64,000 bases of DNA from Hydrogenobacter hydrogenophilus (GTDB lineage Bacteria > Aquificota > Aquificia > Aquificales > Aquificaceae): assembly GCF_900215655.1 (NCBI RefSeq), contig NZ_OBEN01000006.1:1-64000 (forward strand), read 5' to 3'. Below are positions 52,600 through 62,021 of this stretch, piece by piece. A program made the translations under genes and the position numbers. The notes beneath the pieces are model-generated. The model was not told the DNA's origin. It made no database searches and saw only the letters and a program-made list of their open reading frames with translations. The stretch's first letter is position 1. The number at the start of each line of letters is the position of its first letter.

Positions 52600-54414
52600 C
52601 TATTGTTCTTCTTGAAACTCTATATTTTCCTGTATTAAGGTTTCCAGTATATTGTCATACTCTGATTTTTCAATGGTTCCATCATATGCTCTTATTTTTA
52701 TCTCTACAGTATTAAATTTTTTGCTTAACAAAGTTATAATCCTTGCCAAAGTTGACGCTTTTCCATGTTGAATCCAGACATGAAGCTTTACTTCATTTTT
52801 CCCAAATCTCAATTCATTCTCTTTATCCTGTTCTTCCAAAGTTTGCACTTGTAAGGTTTCCGCTCCTTGTTTTAGTTCAGTTTGTGTCGTAATGTCTATG
52901 TTTTGAGACGTGTATGTAAGGACTTCCTCTTGGTATTTTTCTGCCTTTTCTTCTTTACAAAGTTCTGACTTTATAATCACTTCTCCTTCACTTAAGGATA
53001 CTGTAGGTATTTCATTTATTTTCTTACATACAGGTTTTTCACCTTCAAGATATCCAAAACCAAACAGTCCCCTCTCAACACCCTCTTTTATTCCCTCAAT
53101 GAAACCTTCTTTTGAAATCACTCTCAATTCACCAGGCGTTTTTAGTAGAGCATCGTAGAGCTTTTTTATCTCCAGAAAGTCCCTCTCACTAAGGTATTTA
53201 TCTTTTATCACTTTTGAAGATATCTTCTCAAGTATTTCTCCCTGCCCTCTTAGAAAATTGTAAATTTCCTCGTCAAGCTTAGATTCACCCAAGGTAGGAA
53301 TGCCCATATCAAAATCTTTAAAGCCATCTTTGTTAGGAAGGAATAACTTACTATAGTACTTTCTTATCTCTTCATACTCTCTACTCTCTTGCTGTCTTAG
53401 CCTACTTTCCACTTCCTTTTTTTGGTTTTCTGTTAACTGTAATCTTTCGTCTTGCTTTATGCTTCTAAGAGCGATGAGCTTTCTTATGTAGCTGTATAAA
53501 TTATCTTTATTGTTGTCATCTACGCACAAAAATATCAGTGTGTTCCTATAAATCCTTGGAGTCTCTCCGCAGTTTTCTAAGAAGTCCTTATCGGGTTTGT
53601 CTTTGTTAAGTATTACAAGCTTTAGTTCTTCATTGTGCGGAATGTCCTTAGAGAATTTGGGATGAAGATAAACTTTGATCTTTGGATTTTTTGATATATG
53701 CCTTCGCAGAATGTTTTGTTCCTCTTGAACTATTTGGTTTTCGGATATGTTCTCTTCTTTTAAGAGTAAAATCCTGTTGAGGTTTGGTTGGTTTTGGAAT
53801 CTAAGATCATCGTCGGAGACGTAAAATAGTTGCCTTTTGAGTTCGTGCAGTGTGGTGTCTATGATGGCACTTTGGAAAGATGGTTCTGCGGTGTAGAGCT
53901 TTAGCTCTTTTAGGCTTATGCTCCTTGTACCTCTTCCAGAAAAAGAGGTCATGAATATGGTGGTGCTAACAACTGTACCAAGCCTATAGGGTTTGTAAGA
54001 GGATTGAAGGGATTCATCAACCTTTTTAGCTCCAGAATTTGGTGAGGTTATGTCTTGGGCTATTATACTGTCCCATTCAGAGCCAATGTGTGTTATAAGC
54101 TCACGCCTTAGCTCCTCATTGCCTAAGTTAAAGTCTCCAAGCCTAATAAAGGGTATTTTTTCATTGATCAAGTCATGTATGACTATGGATAGAATCCTCA
54201 GAGCTCCCCTTGTTCTTTGGAAAGTAGGGAAAGACCCCCACCTTTTATAAAGGATATCTATTACCTCGGGTTTAAAAGGGTAGCTTCTTAGAAATCTTTC
54301 TCTGTAATCTTGTACTTCGTCTTTAGAGAGGAGTCCCTCTCTTAGGGCGTAATTGACAAATTCATTAACCACTTTATTAGCTTCTTTTTCATCCTTTTTC
54401 ATCAATGTACTCAA
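52600..54414 (-). pseudogene. DUF499 ATPase, C-terminal fragment (frameshifted from the gene at 54389-55168)
   Basis: 604 residues in a frame shifted by one base from the upstream fragment. KKDEKEANKVVNEFVNYALR directly continues the protein that ends EYIDEKG in the upstream frame, and SYPFKPEVIDILYKRWG plus FQRTRGALRILS are typical of the AAA+ DUF499 (COG1483) family. The C-terminus has the LHVWIQHGKASTLA domain. With the upstream part it would make a protein of ~860 residues. It could still be translated separately. Confidence 0.78.
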
Positions 54415-55168
54415 AAAGTCTTTTTCTTATCACACTTTCTATCTCGTCATCTTCTACAGGGCTATGGGACTTTTCTACTCTGCCAACTATCTTTTGTAGC
54501 TGATGGAAGGCCCTTTCTGCGTTTTCGTCAAAGTGCTCCAAAGAGCTAGATGGAAGTGTAAGAACAAGCAAAGCGTTTCCTATCGTTGCTACCGCACCAG
54601 TGAGTTCCTGAATAAAGGCAAGGGTTTGAGAGCCAAGGTTAGAATCACCCACCTTTATACCAGATGCCTTGGTTATGTGTTCAAGAAGCTCGTCTATGAG
54701 TATAAGCACAGGAGCGTTTTGGTTCAGAAGCTTTCCAAGAGCGTCCTTTCCGGGTGCTGTGTCTCCTTTTGTAAGCTCTACCTTTCCCGTAAGCTGTCTT
54801 TCAAGATCTTCCCAAAGCCTAGTGTCTGCGGTTAGGGCTGTTCCATCTAAGACTGCAACCTTTGCGTTCCACTCTTTGGATTTGTGATAGAGTGCTATTA
54901 GTGTGTGAGTTTTTCCGCCACCAAAGGGTGTTTGAAGCTGGATCACCGCATCGCCACCCATACCCTTCAGTCTTGATTCCGCTAAGTTAAGTATGTGCTT
55001 TAAGCCTCTGGTGATGTATGTCTTTTGGACAAAGAGATCAGGGTCCTGATAGTCAGGTTTTGCAGTGCCCTTTGCTACCTGCCAAAGGTCTGCTGCAAAA
55101 ACGTCCATAGTGAGTCTTCCCTGTGCTACATCATCGTGGGGTATGGCGATGCTTGCAAAAGGTTTCAT
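54389..55168 (-). pseudogene. DUF499 AAA+ ATPase, N-terminal fragment
   Basis: 259 residues. Walker A is QTPFGGGKTHTLIALYHKS near residue 80 and Walker B is PVLILIDELLEHITKASG near residue 152, both as in the DUF499 family. The frame ends at a TGA just after a run of five A near 54397. Removing one A restores EYIDEKDEKEAN and joins it to the downstream fragment. It abuts the DUF1156 methylase remnant. Confidence 0.78.
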
Positions 55169-56370
55169 TAGAATAACCTCCCTTGAGTATCTCTCATGTC
55201 ATCTTTTAATTTTTCTTTCCCAATTAAAAATCCGTCAAGTAGTTTTTTCTCTTTGCTGTCGTTGGGAAGCGTTTCTGATATGGCTTGAGCTACCCTATAA
55301 AAAGATTCCTTTAGACCAAACCCGGTTTCTTTTAAAACTCTTTTCATCTCATCTTTTTTCCCTTCCTTCCACAAAAGTAAAACTTTATGAAGTACATCTA
55401 TCATATCCTCCGCATCTTTGAGCTCTTCAAGCTTTCTTTCGTGAGGTCCAAGAATTGTTATGAGCTCCTTTTCCTTTCTGATAAATCCTTTACCCCACTC
55501 TTTTTCAAGATTTACACCCGCTGATTGGGCAAGCTTTCTTGCATCATCGAATTGGACTTTTTCCTCTCCATAAGTCCAACGCCAAAGAATGTAGAACCTT
55601 GTAAGAGAAGACAGCTCTCCTGCTATGCTACCATCGTGGAGAATCTGCTTTAGGGCATGCTCTGTAACAAGCTCTCTCACATATTCAAGAAGTTCGCTTG
55701 TGGTGATCTCTCTTCCTTCGTAGTCCATAATTTTTTTGTATCTTCCAAATATCTCAATGGAAGCACCAATAGCAGATATAAAGTAGTCTGCACCTGCGAT
55801 GCCTTCTTTCCAGAGATTCTCAAGTTTTTCTGTGATGTGGTTCTTTATTTCCTCTTTTACTTCGTTTAGCCATCCTATCTCTTCTCTTTCCATTTTCCTG
55901 CAGACAAAGTAGATGGAAGAGGAAAGCGCAGCGGACTCTTTAGCCCTTAATCTTGACTTCATCTCTGTATCTATGGGCCAAGATGCTGTGATAACTAATC
56001 CAGACTCAAGCAGTGAGTTAATCATGGTTTCCCAACCTGTAGTGGATTTGTGAGTATAGACTATAATAGCTATACCGTTGGGTTTTAAAACTCTGCGTAT
56101 CTCCTTAAAGGCTTTCTTGAGCATGGATTCAAAAAACTCTTTTGCTTTCTGCGAATCACCGTGTCTGACAGGGTTTGAAACAATTTCTTTAGTTTTTGGA
56201 ACAAGTGGCGTTATAAAAAGTTCTGGATATAAATCTCCTATACTTCTCTTGAGCCATACATAAAAGAAATCAGAAAGTTCGGCGTAGTTTATATTGTCGT
56301 AATAGGGCGGATCTGTAAAAACTGCATCAAAGTAGTTATCTGGATAAGGTACTTGTAGCGCTGAGTTTTT
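55168..56370 (-). pseudogene. DUF1156-type adenine DNA methylase, C-terminal part (5' end deleted)
   Basis: The frame is open from a TGA at 56371-56373 to 55168 (400 codons), with the first in-frame ATG at 56124. Before that ATG it encodes methylase motif IV in DNYFDAVFTDPPYYDNINYA and the following FFYVWLKRSIGDLYPELF, so the true protein began far upstream. The later part (EIRRVLKPNGIAIIVYTHKS, EITTSELLEYVRELVTEHAL) matches the DUF1156 (COG1743) family. The N-terminal portion with SAM motif I is missing. Confidence 0.78.
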
Positions 56371-57080
56371 TCAACTTTATCTCCATATTTGTATGCAGAC
56401 ATCTTGTGGGCTTCATCAACTATAGTTAGGTCCCAGTGCACTGAGCTTAAACTCCGCAAAATATCATCCTGCTTGGCAAAATCTATAGAAGTGATAACCT
56501 GGTTATTTTTTTCCCAAGGATTTTCTCCATAATGAGCGTTAAAAGTGTTTCTATCAAGGACTACAAATGTTTCGTTAAACTTCTCCTTTAATTCCCTTCT
56601 CCATTGGTCTTTTAGATGCCCTGGTACAACTATGAGCACCCTTCTAACCAACCCTCTTAGCTTTAACTCCTTTATTATCAGCCCTGCCATAATGGTTTTT
56701 CCAGCACCAGGATCGTCCGCTATAAGAAACCTAATGTGAGGTTGCTTTAGAATATAGCCATACACTGCCTCTATTTGAAAGGGAAGAGGGTCTATCTTTG
56801 AGACATTCACCGCAAGTAAGGGATCAAACAAAGATGCGTATCTAAAACGCATTGCTTCAATCACAAGAAACACTTCTTGTGGGTCTGCAGAAAGGTCTAT
56901 ATCCGTGTTAATGACCTCTAAACCGCTAAGCTCTTCTATTTTAAACAGATGGTCTGTGCTTTTTTCCGTGTGAATGGTTCTAACTAACAACCGAATATGA
57001 TCGCCTCTTTTCTCCACCTTTTCAACCTTAACAGGTTCAGGCCAAAAATCTCCTTTTATTATGTAGCCTTCTTTAATCAC
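56289..57080 (-). pseudogene. SNF2-family helicase, N-terminal part (3' end deleted)
   Basis: 263 residues. The frame begins at a GTG after GAGGAG. Motif I is IADDPGAGKTIMAGLI near residue 121, motif Ia VLIVVPGHLKDQW near 148 and motif II TIVDEAHKMSAY near 220. Helicase-like sequence stops at KVEKTQRYK (residue ~243). The last 20 residues are the methylase DNA read out of frame. Helicase motifs III-VI are missing. Confidence 0.78.
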
Positions 57081-57287
57081 ACCGCGGTCTCCTCTTTTTA
57101 CTATACTGTGCTGTCCAATTTAATTATTATAGAGTACACGCTCAGTAAAGAAATTAGGGAAGAGTAAAAGCTAAAGCTGTACCCTCTTTTGAGTACTCTT
57201 TAGGTGTGTTCTCCTGACCTATAAATCTTTTTGCTTCCAATAACGACCTTAACAGAACCAGGATTTAAATAATCAAGAAATTGATAA
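57081..57287. other. Intergenic region between groEL and the helicase remnant
   Basis: About 200 bp with no gene seen. A minus-strand TATAGT lies about 20 bp before the helicase GTG start and may be its old promoter. Confidence 0.4.
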
Positions 57288-57306
57288 CTCCCCCCAGAAG
57301 GGGGAG
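57288..57306 (-). terminator. Intrinsic-type terminator after groEL
   Basis: On the minus strand CTCCCCC and GGGGGAG form a 7-bp stem with a short loop just after the groEL stop, followed by a moderately T-rich tail. Confidence 0.65.
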
Positions 57307-57314
57307 AGGAAGCA

Positions 57315-58952
57315 TTAGTCAAGCTCTGGCATTTCAGGTGTTGGTGCTTTTTCCTTCTTCTCCTCGGGTATTTCTGCCACCAAGGCTTCTGCTGTCAGCA
57401 TGGTGCCTGCAACGGACGCTGCGTTTTGTATGGCTACCCTTACCACCTTGGTGGGGTCTATGATACCAGCTTCAACCATATCTTTGTACTCTCCAGATGC
57501 TGCGTCAAATCCCCAGTTTTTACCTTTTTCTTTTCCAAGCTGGAGAACCTTTTCAAGCACCACATAACCTTCAAATCCTGCATTGGTAGCTATTTGTCTA
57601 ACAGGTGTTCTGCAAGCTTTCTTTATTATGTCTATACCCAACTGTTGGTCTGGATTATCTACCTTAAGATTATCCAAGGCTTCGGAAGCTCTTACTAACG
57701 CTACACCACCGCCGGGAACTATGCCTTCCTCAACAGCTGCTTTTGTAGCGTGTACAGCGTCCTCAACCCTTGCTTTCTTTTCTTTAAGCTCAGCTTCTGT
57801 AGCGGCGCCCACTCTTATTATAGCAACTCCACCAGAGAGCTTTGCGAGTCTTTCTTGAAGCTTTTCTCTATCGTAATCTGATGTAGTTTCAAGTATCTGT
57901 TTCTTGATCTGTTCTATCCTTGCCTGTATGGCTTCCTTAGAACCTTTACCACCCACTATGGTGGTGTTATCCTTGTCCACTATCACCTTATCCGCTCTTC
58001 CGAGCATATCAAGGGTCACGCTTTCAAGTTTTATACCAAGCTCTTCAGTTATAGCGGTACCACCTGTAAGAATGGCTATATCTTGCAGATAATCCTTCCT
58101 TCTTTGGCCAAAACCAGGAGCCTTCACAGCGCAAGCTCTTATAACACCCTTTATATGGTTTACCACTAATGTTGCCAGAGCTTCAGCTTCAACGTCTTCC
58201 GCTATGACGAGTAGAGGTTTGCCTGCCCTTACTACTTGTTCAAGTATGGGGAGTAGGTCTTTTACATTGGATATCTTCTTTTCGTATATGAGTATGTAGG
58301 GTTCTTCAAGTACAGCTTCCATTTTGTCAGGATTTGTTATAAAGTAAGGTGATAGGTATCCCCTATCAAACTGCATACCTTGAACTGTTTCAAGGGTCGT
58401 TTCTGCAGACTTGGATTCTTCAACGGTTATAACTCCGTCCTTTCCTACAGCTTCCATGGCATCTGCTATGATCTTGCCTATGTTTGTATCGTTATTGGCA
58501 GATATGGTTGCTACTTGCTCTATCTCTTTCCTGCCAGATACGGGAATAGAGAGCTTCTTTATCTCGTCTACGACCACTTGAACCGCTTTGTCTATTCCCC
58601 TTTTGAGGTCCATGGGATTTGCGCCTGATGCTATTGCTTTTAGTCCTTCGTTGAATATGGCTTGAGCAAGGACAGTTGCGGTGGTAGTTCCATCACCAGC
58701 CACATCAGAAGTCTTAGAAGCAACTTCTTTTACCAACTGAGCACCCATGTTTTCATAGGGATCCTTTAGCTCTATCTCTTTAGCTACTGTAACACCGTCT
58801 TTGGTGACAACGGGAGTACCCCACTTTTTCTCTATGATCACCTCTCTACCCCTTGGACCCAGGGTGACCTTAACCGCGTTAGCAAGCTTATCAACGCCAG
58901 ATTTGAGCCTTGCTCTTGCTTCTTCTCCATAAATAACCTTCTTTGCTGCCAT
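57315..58952 (-). CDS. groEL: Chaperonin GroEL
   Basis: 545 residues. The 60-kDa ring chaperonin subunit. [18 protein letters not shown] near residue 28, ATP-binding [16 protein letters not shown] near residue 85, the signature [18 protein letters not shown] near residue 402, and [12 protein letters not shown] near residue 475 are intact. The C-terminus ends acidic and proline-rich ([16 protein letters not shown]) instead of the common Gly-Gly-Met repeats. It lies 26 bp after groES. Confidence 0.97.
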   Translation of the reverse strand: MAAKKVIYGEEARARLKSGVDKLANAVKVTLGPRGREVIIEKKWGTPVVTKDGVTVAKEIELKDPYENMGAQLVKEVASKTSDVAGDGTTTATVLAQAIFNEGLKAIASGANPMDLKRGIDKAVQVVVDEIKKLSIPVSGRKEIEQVATISANNDTNIGKIIADAMEAVGKDGVITVEESKSAETTLETVQGMQFDRGYLSPYFITNPDKMEAVLEEPYILIYEKKISNVKDLLPILEQVVRAGKPLLVIAEDVEAEALATLVVNHIKGVIRACAVKAPGFGQRRKDYLQDIAILTGGTAITEELGIKLESVTLDMLGRADKVIVDKDNTTIVGGKGSKEAIQARIEQIKKQILETTSDYDREKLQERLAKLSGGVAIIRVGAATEAELKEKKARVEDAVHATKAAVEEGIVPGGGVALVRASEALDNLKVDNPDQQLGIDIIKKACRTPVRQIATNAGFEGYVVLEKVLQLGKEKGKNWGFDAASGEYKDMVEAGIIDPTKVVRVAIQNAASVAGTMLTAEALVAEIPEEKKEKAPTPEMPELD

Positions 58953-58978
58953 CTTTCCACCTCCTTTTAAAAGTTTTT

Positions 58979-59272
58979 TTACTCAATTATCGCAAGAATT
59001 TCATCTTCAGACATTATTAGGTACTTTTCTCCATCAAGTTCCACTTCTGTACCAGCGTACTTGTTGAAGATCACCTTATCCCCCTTCTTCACCTTGGGAG
59101 AGACCACCTGTCCGTTGCTTAAAAGCTTACCATCACCTACAGCAATAACCTCACCTATCTGAGGCTTTTCTTTTGCGGTATCTGGTATGATAATGCCCGA
59201 AGGTGTCTTCTGCTCTTGTTCTTCCATTCTTTTGACAACTATCTTATCGTACAGTGGTCTCAGTTTAGCCAT
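58979..59272 (-). CDS. groES: Co-chaperonin GroES
   Basis: 97 residues. The GroES barrel with [20 protein letters not shown] at the start, the mobile loop [22 protein letters not shown], and the C-terminal [16 protein letters not shown]. It caps the GroEL ring. AAGGAGGT precedes the ATG and a consensus promoter lies upstream. Confidence 0.97.
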   Translation of the reverse strand: MAKLRPLYDKIVVKRMEEQEQKTPSGIIIPDTAKEKPQIGEVIAVGDGKLLSNGQVVSPKVKKGDKVIFNKYAGTEVELDGEKYLIMSEDEILAIIE

Positions 59273-59304
59273 GTCCTTACCTCCTTAATGTTTTTTCTTA
59301 AAAT

Positions 59305-59333
59305 ATTATATTAACACTATCTTCTTTTGTCAA
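59305..59333 (-). promoter_or_regulatory. groESL promoter, consensus TTGACA / TATAAT with 17-bp spacer
   Basis: On the minus strand TTGACA (59328-59333) and TATAAT (59305-59310) are perfect and 17 bp apart. No CIRCE operator is present. An imperfect palindrome (TTTAG ... CTAAA, 59352-59370) lies just upstream. Confidence 0.75.
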
Positions 59334-59397
59334 GGGGTATAGACAAAATTTTTTAGTGTGATCTGCTAAACTTTATTGACTTTCTTAATATTAGAGT

Positions 59398-59610
59398 TTA
59401 AGAGAGCCTTTTTAGGTCCTTGTAAGTGTTCCAAAAACCCGAGATGATACCTACAAAGAAGAAAAAAAGAAGACCTAAAGGGAAGCTCTTGATTTTAAAA
59501 ACTCCCTCCATAAGCCATTTATCAAAAGCGTATCCTACCGCAAGCCCTGCCAATATGCCACCGAGGATGTTAAAGCCTGCTGTTAAAGCTAAAAAATCTT
59601 TACCTTTCAT
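59398..59610 (-). CDS. AtpZ/AtpI-like small membrane protein
   Basis: 70 residues with two transmembrane helices. AGFNILGGILAGLAVGYAFDKWL and FFFFVGIISGFWNTYKDLKRL match the AtpZ/AtpI family associated with ATP synthase assembly. No atp genes are in the window. It overlaps the upstream unknown gene by 4 bp. Confidence 0.75.
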   Translation of the reverse strand: MKGKDFLALTAGFNILGGILAGLAVGYAFDKWLMEGVFKIKSFPLGLLFFFFVGIISGFWNTYKDLKRLS

Positions 59611-60059
59611 ATGCCAAAAAGCCTTTTGATGCGTTTTATAAAGCCAGAACGCCTTCTTATCTCATAACCAAGTTTCTCCACCATATCTCCTATTTTGCCA
59701 GTTATGAGGGAGATAGTTTCTTTGTCCTTTACCCTTGGGTCGTAAAGAAACTCCTTTAGCAGTTGGTTGGTGCTTTCTAAAGCTTTTACCGCTCTTTCTA
59801 ATTGTTTTTCCTGCTGAAGGTCTATACCATTGACTGCGTTTTCAAGAGCTCTTCCTAAGGCTTCAACGGCGCTGTTTAGACTTTTGCTACCCATATCGTA
59901 ATCACCACTAAACTGGCTTAAGATCTGTAGTAGTTTGGACTTGAGCATAAACACATACTGAGAGAGCTCTGTGTTAAAGGGTTCCTTCTTGTCTATATCC
60001 TTAAAAAAATCCTCTACGATCATTGTTATACTGTCTTCTATGCTGTACACTTTATCCAT
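59607..60059 (-). CDS. Hypothetical helical protein
   Basis: 150 residues, predicted mostly helical and charged, with no membrane segment; the C-terminus is basic (RRRSGFIKRIKRLFG). Not recognised. It is coupled to the AtpZ-like gene (ATGA) and lies 3 bp after the lipoprotein-like gene, so it is part of the hisD-downstream operon. Confidence 0.68.
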   Translation of the reverse strand: MDKVYSIEDSITMIVEDFFKDIDKKEPFNTELSQYVFMLKSKLLQILSQFSGDYDMGSKSLNSAVEALGRALENAVNGIDLQQEKQLERAVKALESTNQLLKEFLYDPRVKDKETISLITGKIGDMVEKLGYEIRRRSGFIKRIKRLFGI

Positions 60060-60062
60060 ACT

Positions 60063-60623
60063 TTACCTCCTAAAATCTATTTGGTCTACACTTAGGTTAA
60101 AGCTAATATCTCCTACGCTTATCTTGACATTTCTGTAATAGCCTTGTTTGTTTCTCTCAGGATAATCAAGGACTACGAGCCTATCTCTCTTTTTGTCAAT
60201 AAGCTCTACTCTTTTTAGCTGTCCGTTGCTAAAAATGTACTTTCTTTTGTATAAGCCATCATCTCTCTCAAAAGCCAAAGAACCCAAAGAACAAGACGCT
60301 TTTTCCTCTCCTGTCAAAACTGTGCCAAATATGAGAGCGTCAGGAGTTAAAGGAAGGTCAATGCATGTTGCTCCCACACAAAGGTTGGTATCTTTAAAAA
60401 GCACAGTTCCCGTCTGGGGACTTCTGAGGGTGTATCCGTTTTGGGCTTTTTCAATATAGATGGGCACTTTCAGAATACCGTATCTTAGGGATACAAAAGC
60501 GTTGTAGCTCTTTGGTGCAGAATCTTCCGAATATACCTGCCTTACTTCTTTTTCACCGGGACATACAAGGGGTGCGCACGCATATGCTAAACACAAAACA
60601 CATAAAAAGAGTGCTTTCTTCAT
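60063..60623 (-). CDS. Putative lipoprotein of unknown function
   Basis: 186 residues. A short signal ends in a lipobox-like LAYAC near residue 16. The mature part is beta-rich, with RYGILKVPIYIEKAQNGYTL and a conserved-looking Cys pair (TNLCVGATC), reminiscent of LolB/DUF4292-type outer-membrane lipoproteins. The family is not certain. It overlaps hisD by 4 bp. Confidence 0.65.
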   Translation of the reverse strand: MKKALFLCVLCLAYACAPLVCPGEKEVRQVYSEDSAPKSYNAFVSLRYGILKVPIYIEKAQNGYTLRSPQTGTVLFKDTNLCVGATCIDLPLTPDALIFGTVLTGEEKASCSLGSLAFERDDGLYKRKYIFSNGQLKRVELIDKKRDRLVVLDYPERNKQGYYRNVKISVGDISFNLSVDQIDFRR

Positions 60624-61900
60624 GTTTCTCTCCTTATCCTCACAGACATATAGTGAGCAAATAGCCCTTCCGCTTTTGCTATGCTTTCGGTAGGTTCTGC
60701 AAGTCTATCAAAACCTTCTTTAGAAACATAAAGAACGGAGCTTCTTTTGACAAAGTCATAAACACCCAAAGGTGAGAAAAACTTGGCTGTCCCACCTGTA
60801 GGTAAGGTATGGTTAGGACCAAGAATGTAATCCCCTAAAGCTTCTGTGCTGTATCTTCCTAAAAATATGGCTCCTGCATGCTTTATATAGGGAAGGATAG
60901 AGAAGGGGTCTTCAGTGAGCAGTTCAAGATGTTCTGGTGCTATGTGGTTAGCCACTTCACAGGCTTTGTAGAGGTCTTCCACAAGGAATATGGTTCCAAA
61001 GCGCTCTATGGATCTTTTGGCGATTTCCTTCCTTGGGAAGTCTTCTATGAGTTTCTCAAGTTCTTCTTTTACTCTAATGGCATGTTTTTCATCAGTTGTG
61101 ATGAGAAAAGCTCCGGCAAGTTCATCGTGTTCTGCCTGAGAGAGAAGATCAGCAGCCACCCAAGATGGTTCGCAAGTGCCATCTGATATGATAAGTATCT
61201 CAGAAGGACCTGCAAACATATCTACATCCACTACACCAAAAAGAAGTTTTTTTGCAACGGATACATATATGTTGCCCGGACCCACTATTTTATCAACCTT
61301 TGGTATAGTTTGCGTTCCATAAGCAAGTCCTGCAATAGCTTGAGCACCACCTATTTGGTAAACTCTGCTTACGCCGGATATAAAGGCAGACGCAAGAGTG
61401 TATCTGTTAGGCTTAGGCGAGACCATTATAACTTCTTCAACTCCAGCAACTACCGCAGGTACTACATTCATGAGGACTGTTGAAGGATAAGATGCCTTGC
61501 CACCCGGTACATAAACCCCTACCCTTTCCAAAGGCATAACTTTCATACCAAGAAGGATGCCTTTCTCTTCCGTAAAAAAAGACTTCTCTTTTTGAAGTTC
61601 GTGAAACCTCCTTATCCTCTCGTGAGCTATCTCAAGAGCGGAACGCACATCTTCCTCTATTTCGTTGTAAGCGTTTTCTAACTCTTCATAAGGTATTTCT
61701 AAAGTATCCTCAGAAAGCTTTATCCCATCAAACTTCTCCGTATACTCTATGATGGCTTTATCACCTTCTTGCTTTACCCTTTTTATTATCTCCTTTACCA
61801 CAGGCTCGTACTCTTCCTCAAGCACCTCTCCCCTTTTTACTATGAATCTGAGCCTTTCGTTGAACCTCCACACAACACCTCTTAGGTCTTCTATCTTCAT
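60620..61900 (-). CDS. hisD: Histidinol dehydrogenase
   Basis: 426 residues. It oxidises histidinol to histidine in two NAD-linked steps with zinc. VYVPGGKASYPSTVLMNVVPA near residue 135, IGGAQAIAGLAYGT near residue 185, the zinc/catalytic segment LLSQAEHDELAGAFL near residue 255 and ANHIAPEHLEL near residue 325 are intact. It is the only his gene here. TATAAT lies 8 nt before the ATG and no ribosome-binding site is present. Confidence 0.96.
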   Translation of the reverse strand: MKIEDLRGVVWRFNERLRFIVKRGEVLEEEYEPVVKEIIKRVKQEGDKAIIEYTEKFDGIKLSEDTLEIPYEELENAYNEIEEDVRSALEIAHERIRRFHELQKEKSFFTEEKGILLGMKVMPLERVGVYVPGGKASYPSTVLMNVVPAVVAGVEEVIMVSPKPNRYTLASAFISGVSRVYQIGGAQAIAGLAYGTQTIPKVDKIVGPGNIYVSVAKKLLFGVVDVDMFAGPSEILIISDGTCEPSWVAADLLSQAEHDELAGAFLITTDEKHAIRVKEELEKLIEDFPRKEIAKRSIERFGTIFLVEDLYKACEVANHIAPEHLELLTEDPFSILPYIKHAGAIFLGRYSTEALGDYILGPNHTLPTGGTAKFFSPLGVYDFVKRSSVLYVSKEGFDRLAEPTESIAKAEGLFAHYMSVRIRRET

Positions 61901-61908
61901 AAGGTATC

Positions 61909-61914
61909 ATTATA
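61909..61914 (-). promoter_or_regulatory. -10 box TATAAT of hisD (predicted leaderless)
   Basis: A perfect TATAAT on the minus strand ends 8 nt before the hisD ATG. Confidence 0.55.
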
Positions 61915-61946
61915 AACCTTACTTAGTCCTAAACTACCTGTTGATC

Positions 61947-61958
61947 TGATCTTTATCA
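61947..61958. promoter_or_regulatory. FNR/CRP-family-like site upstream of the peroxiredoxin gene
   Basis: TGAT-CTTT-ATCA, with a weaker palindrome outside the core. It shares TGATCT-N-TATCATA with the site at 20661-20678. Its centre is about 42-46 bp upstream of the start sites predicted from the AT-rich -10 candidates at 61983-61991. Confidence 0.4.
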
Positions 61959-62021
61959 TATCGCAAATTGTTTTCATTTAATTATTATATTCAATACTAA
62001 AAACTTGAGGAGGTAAAAAAC

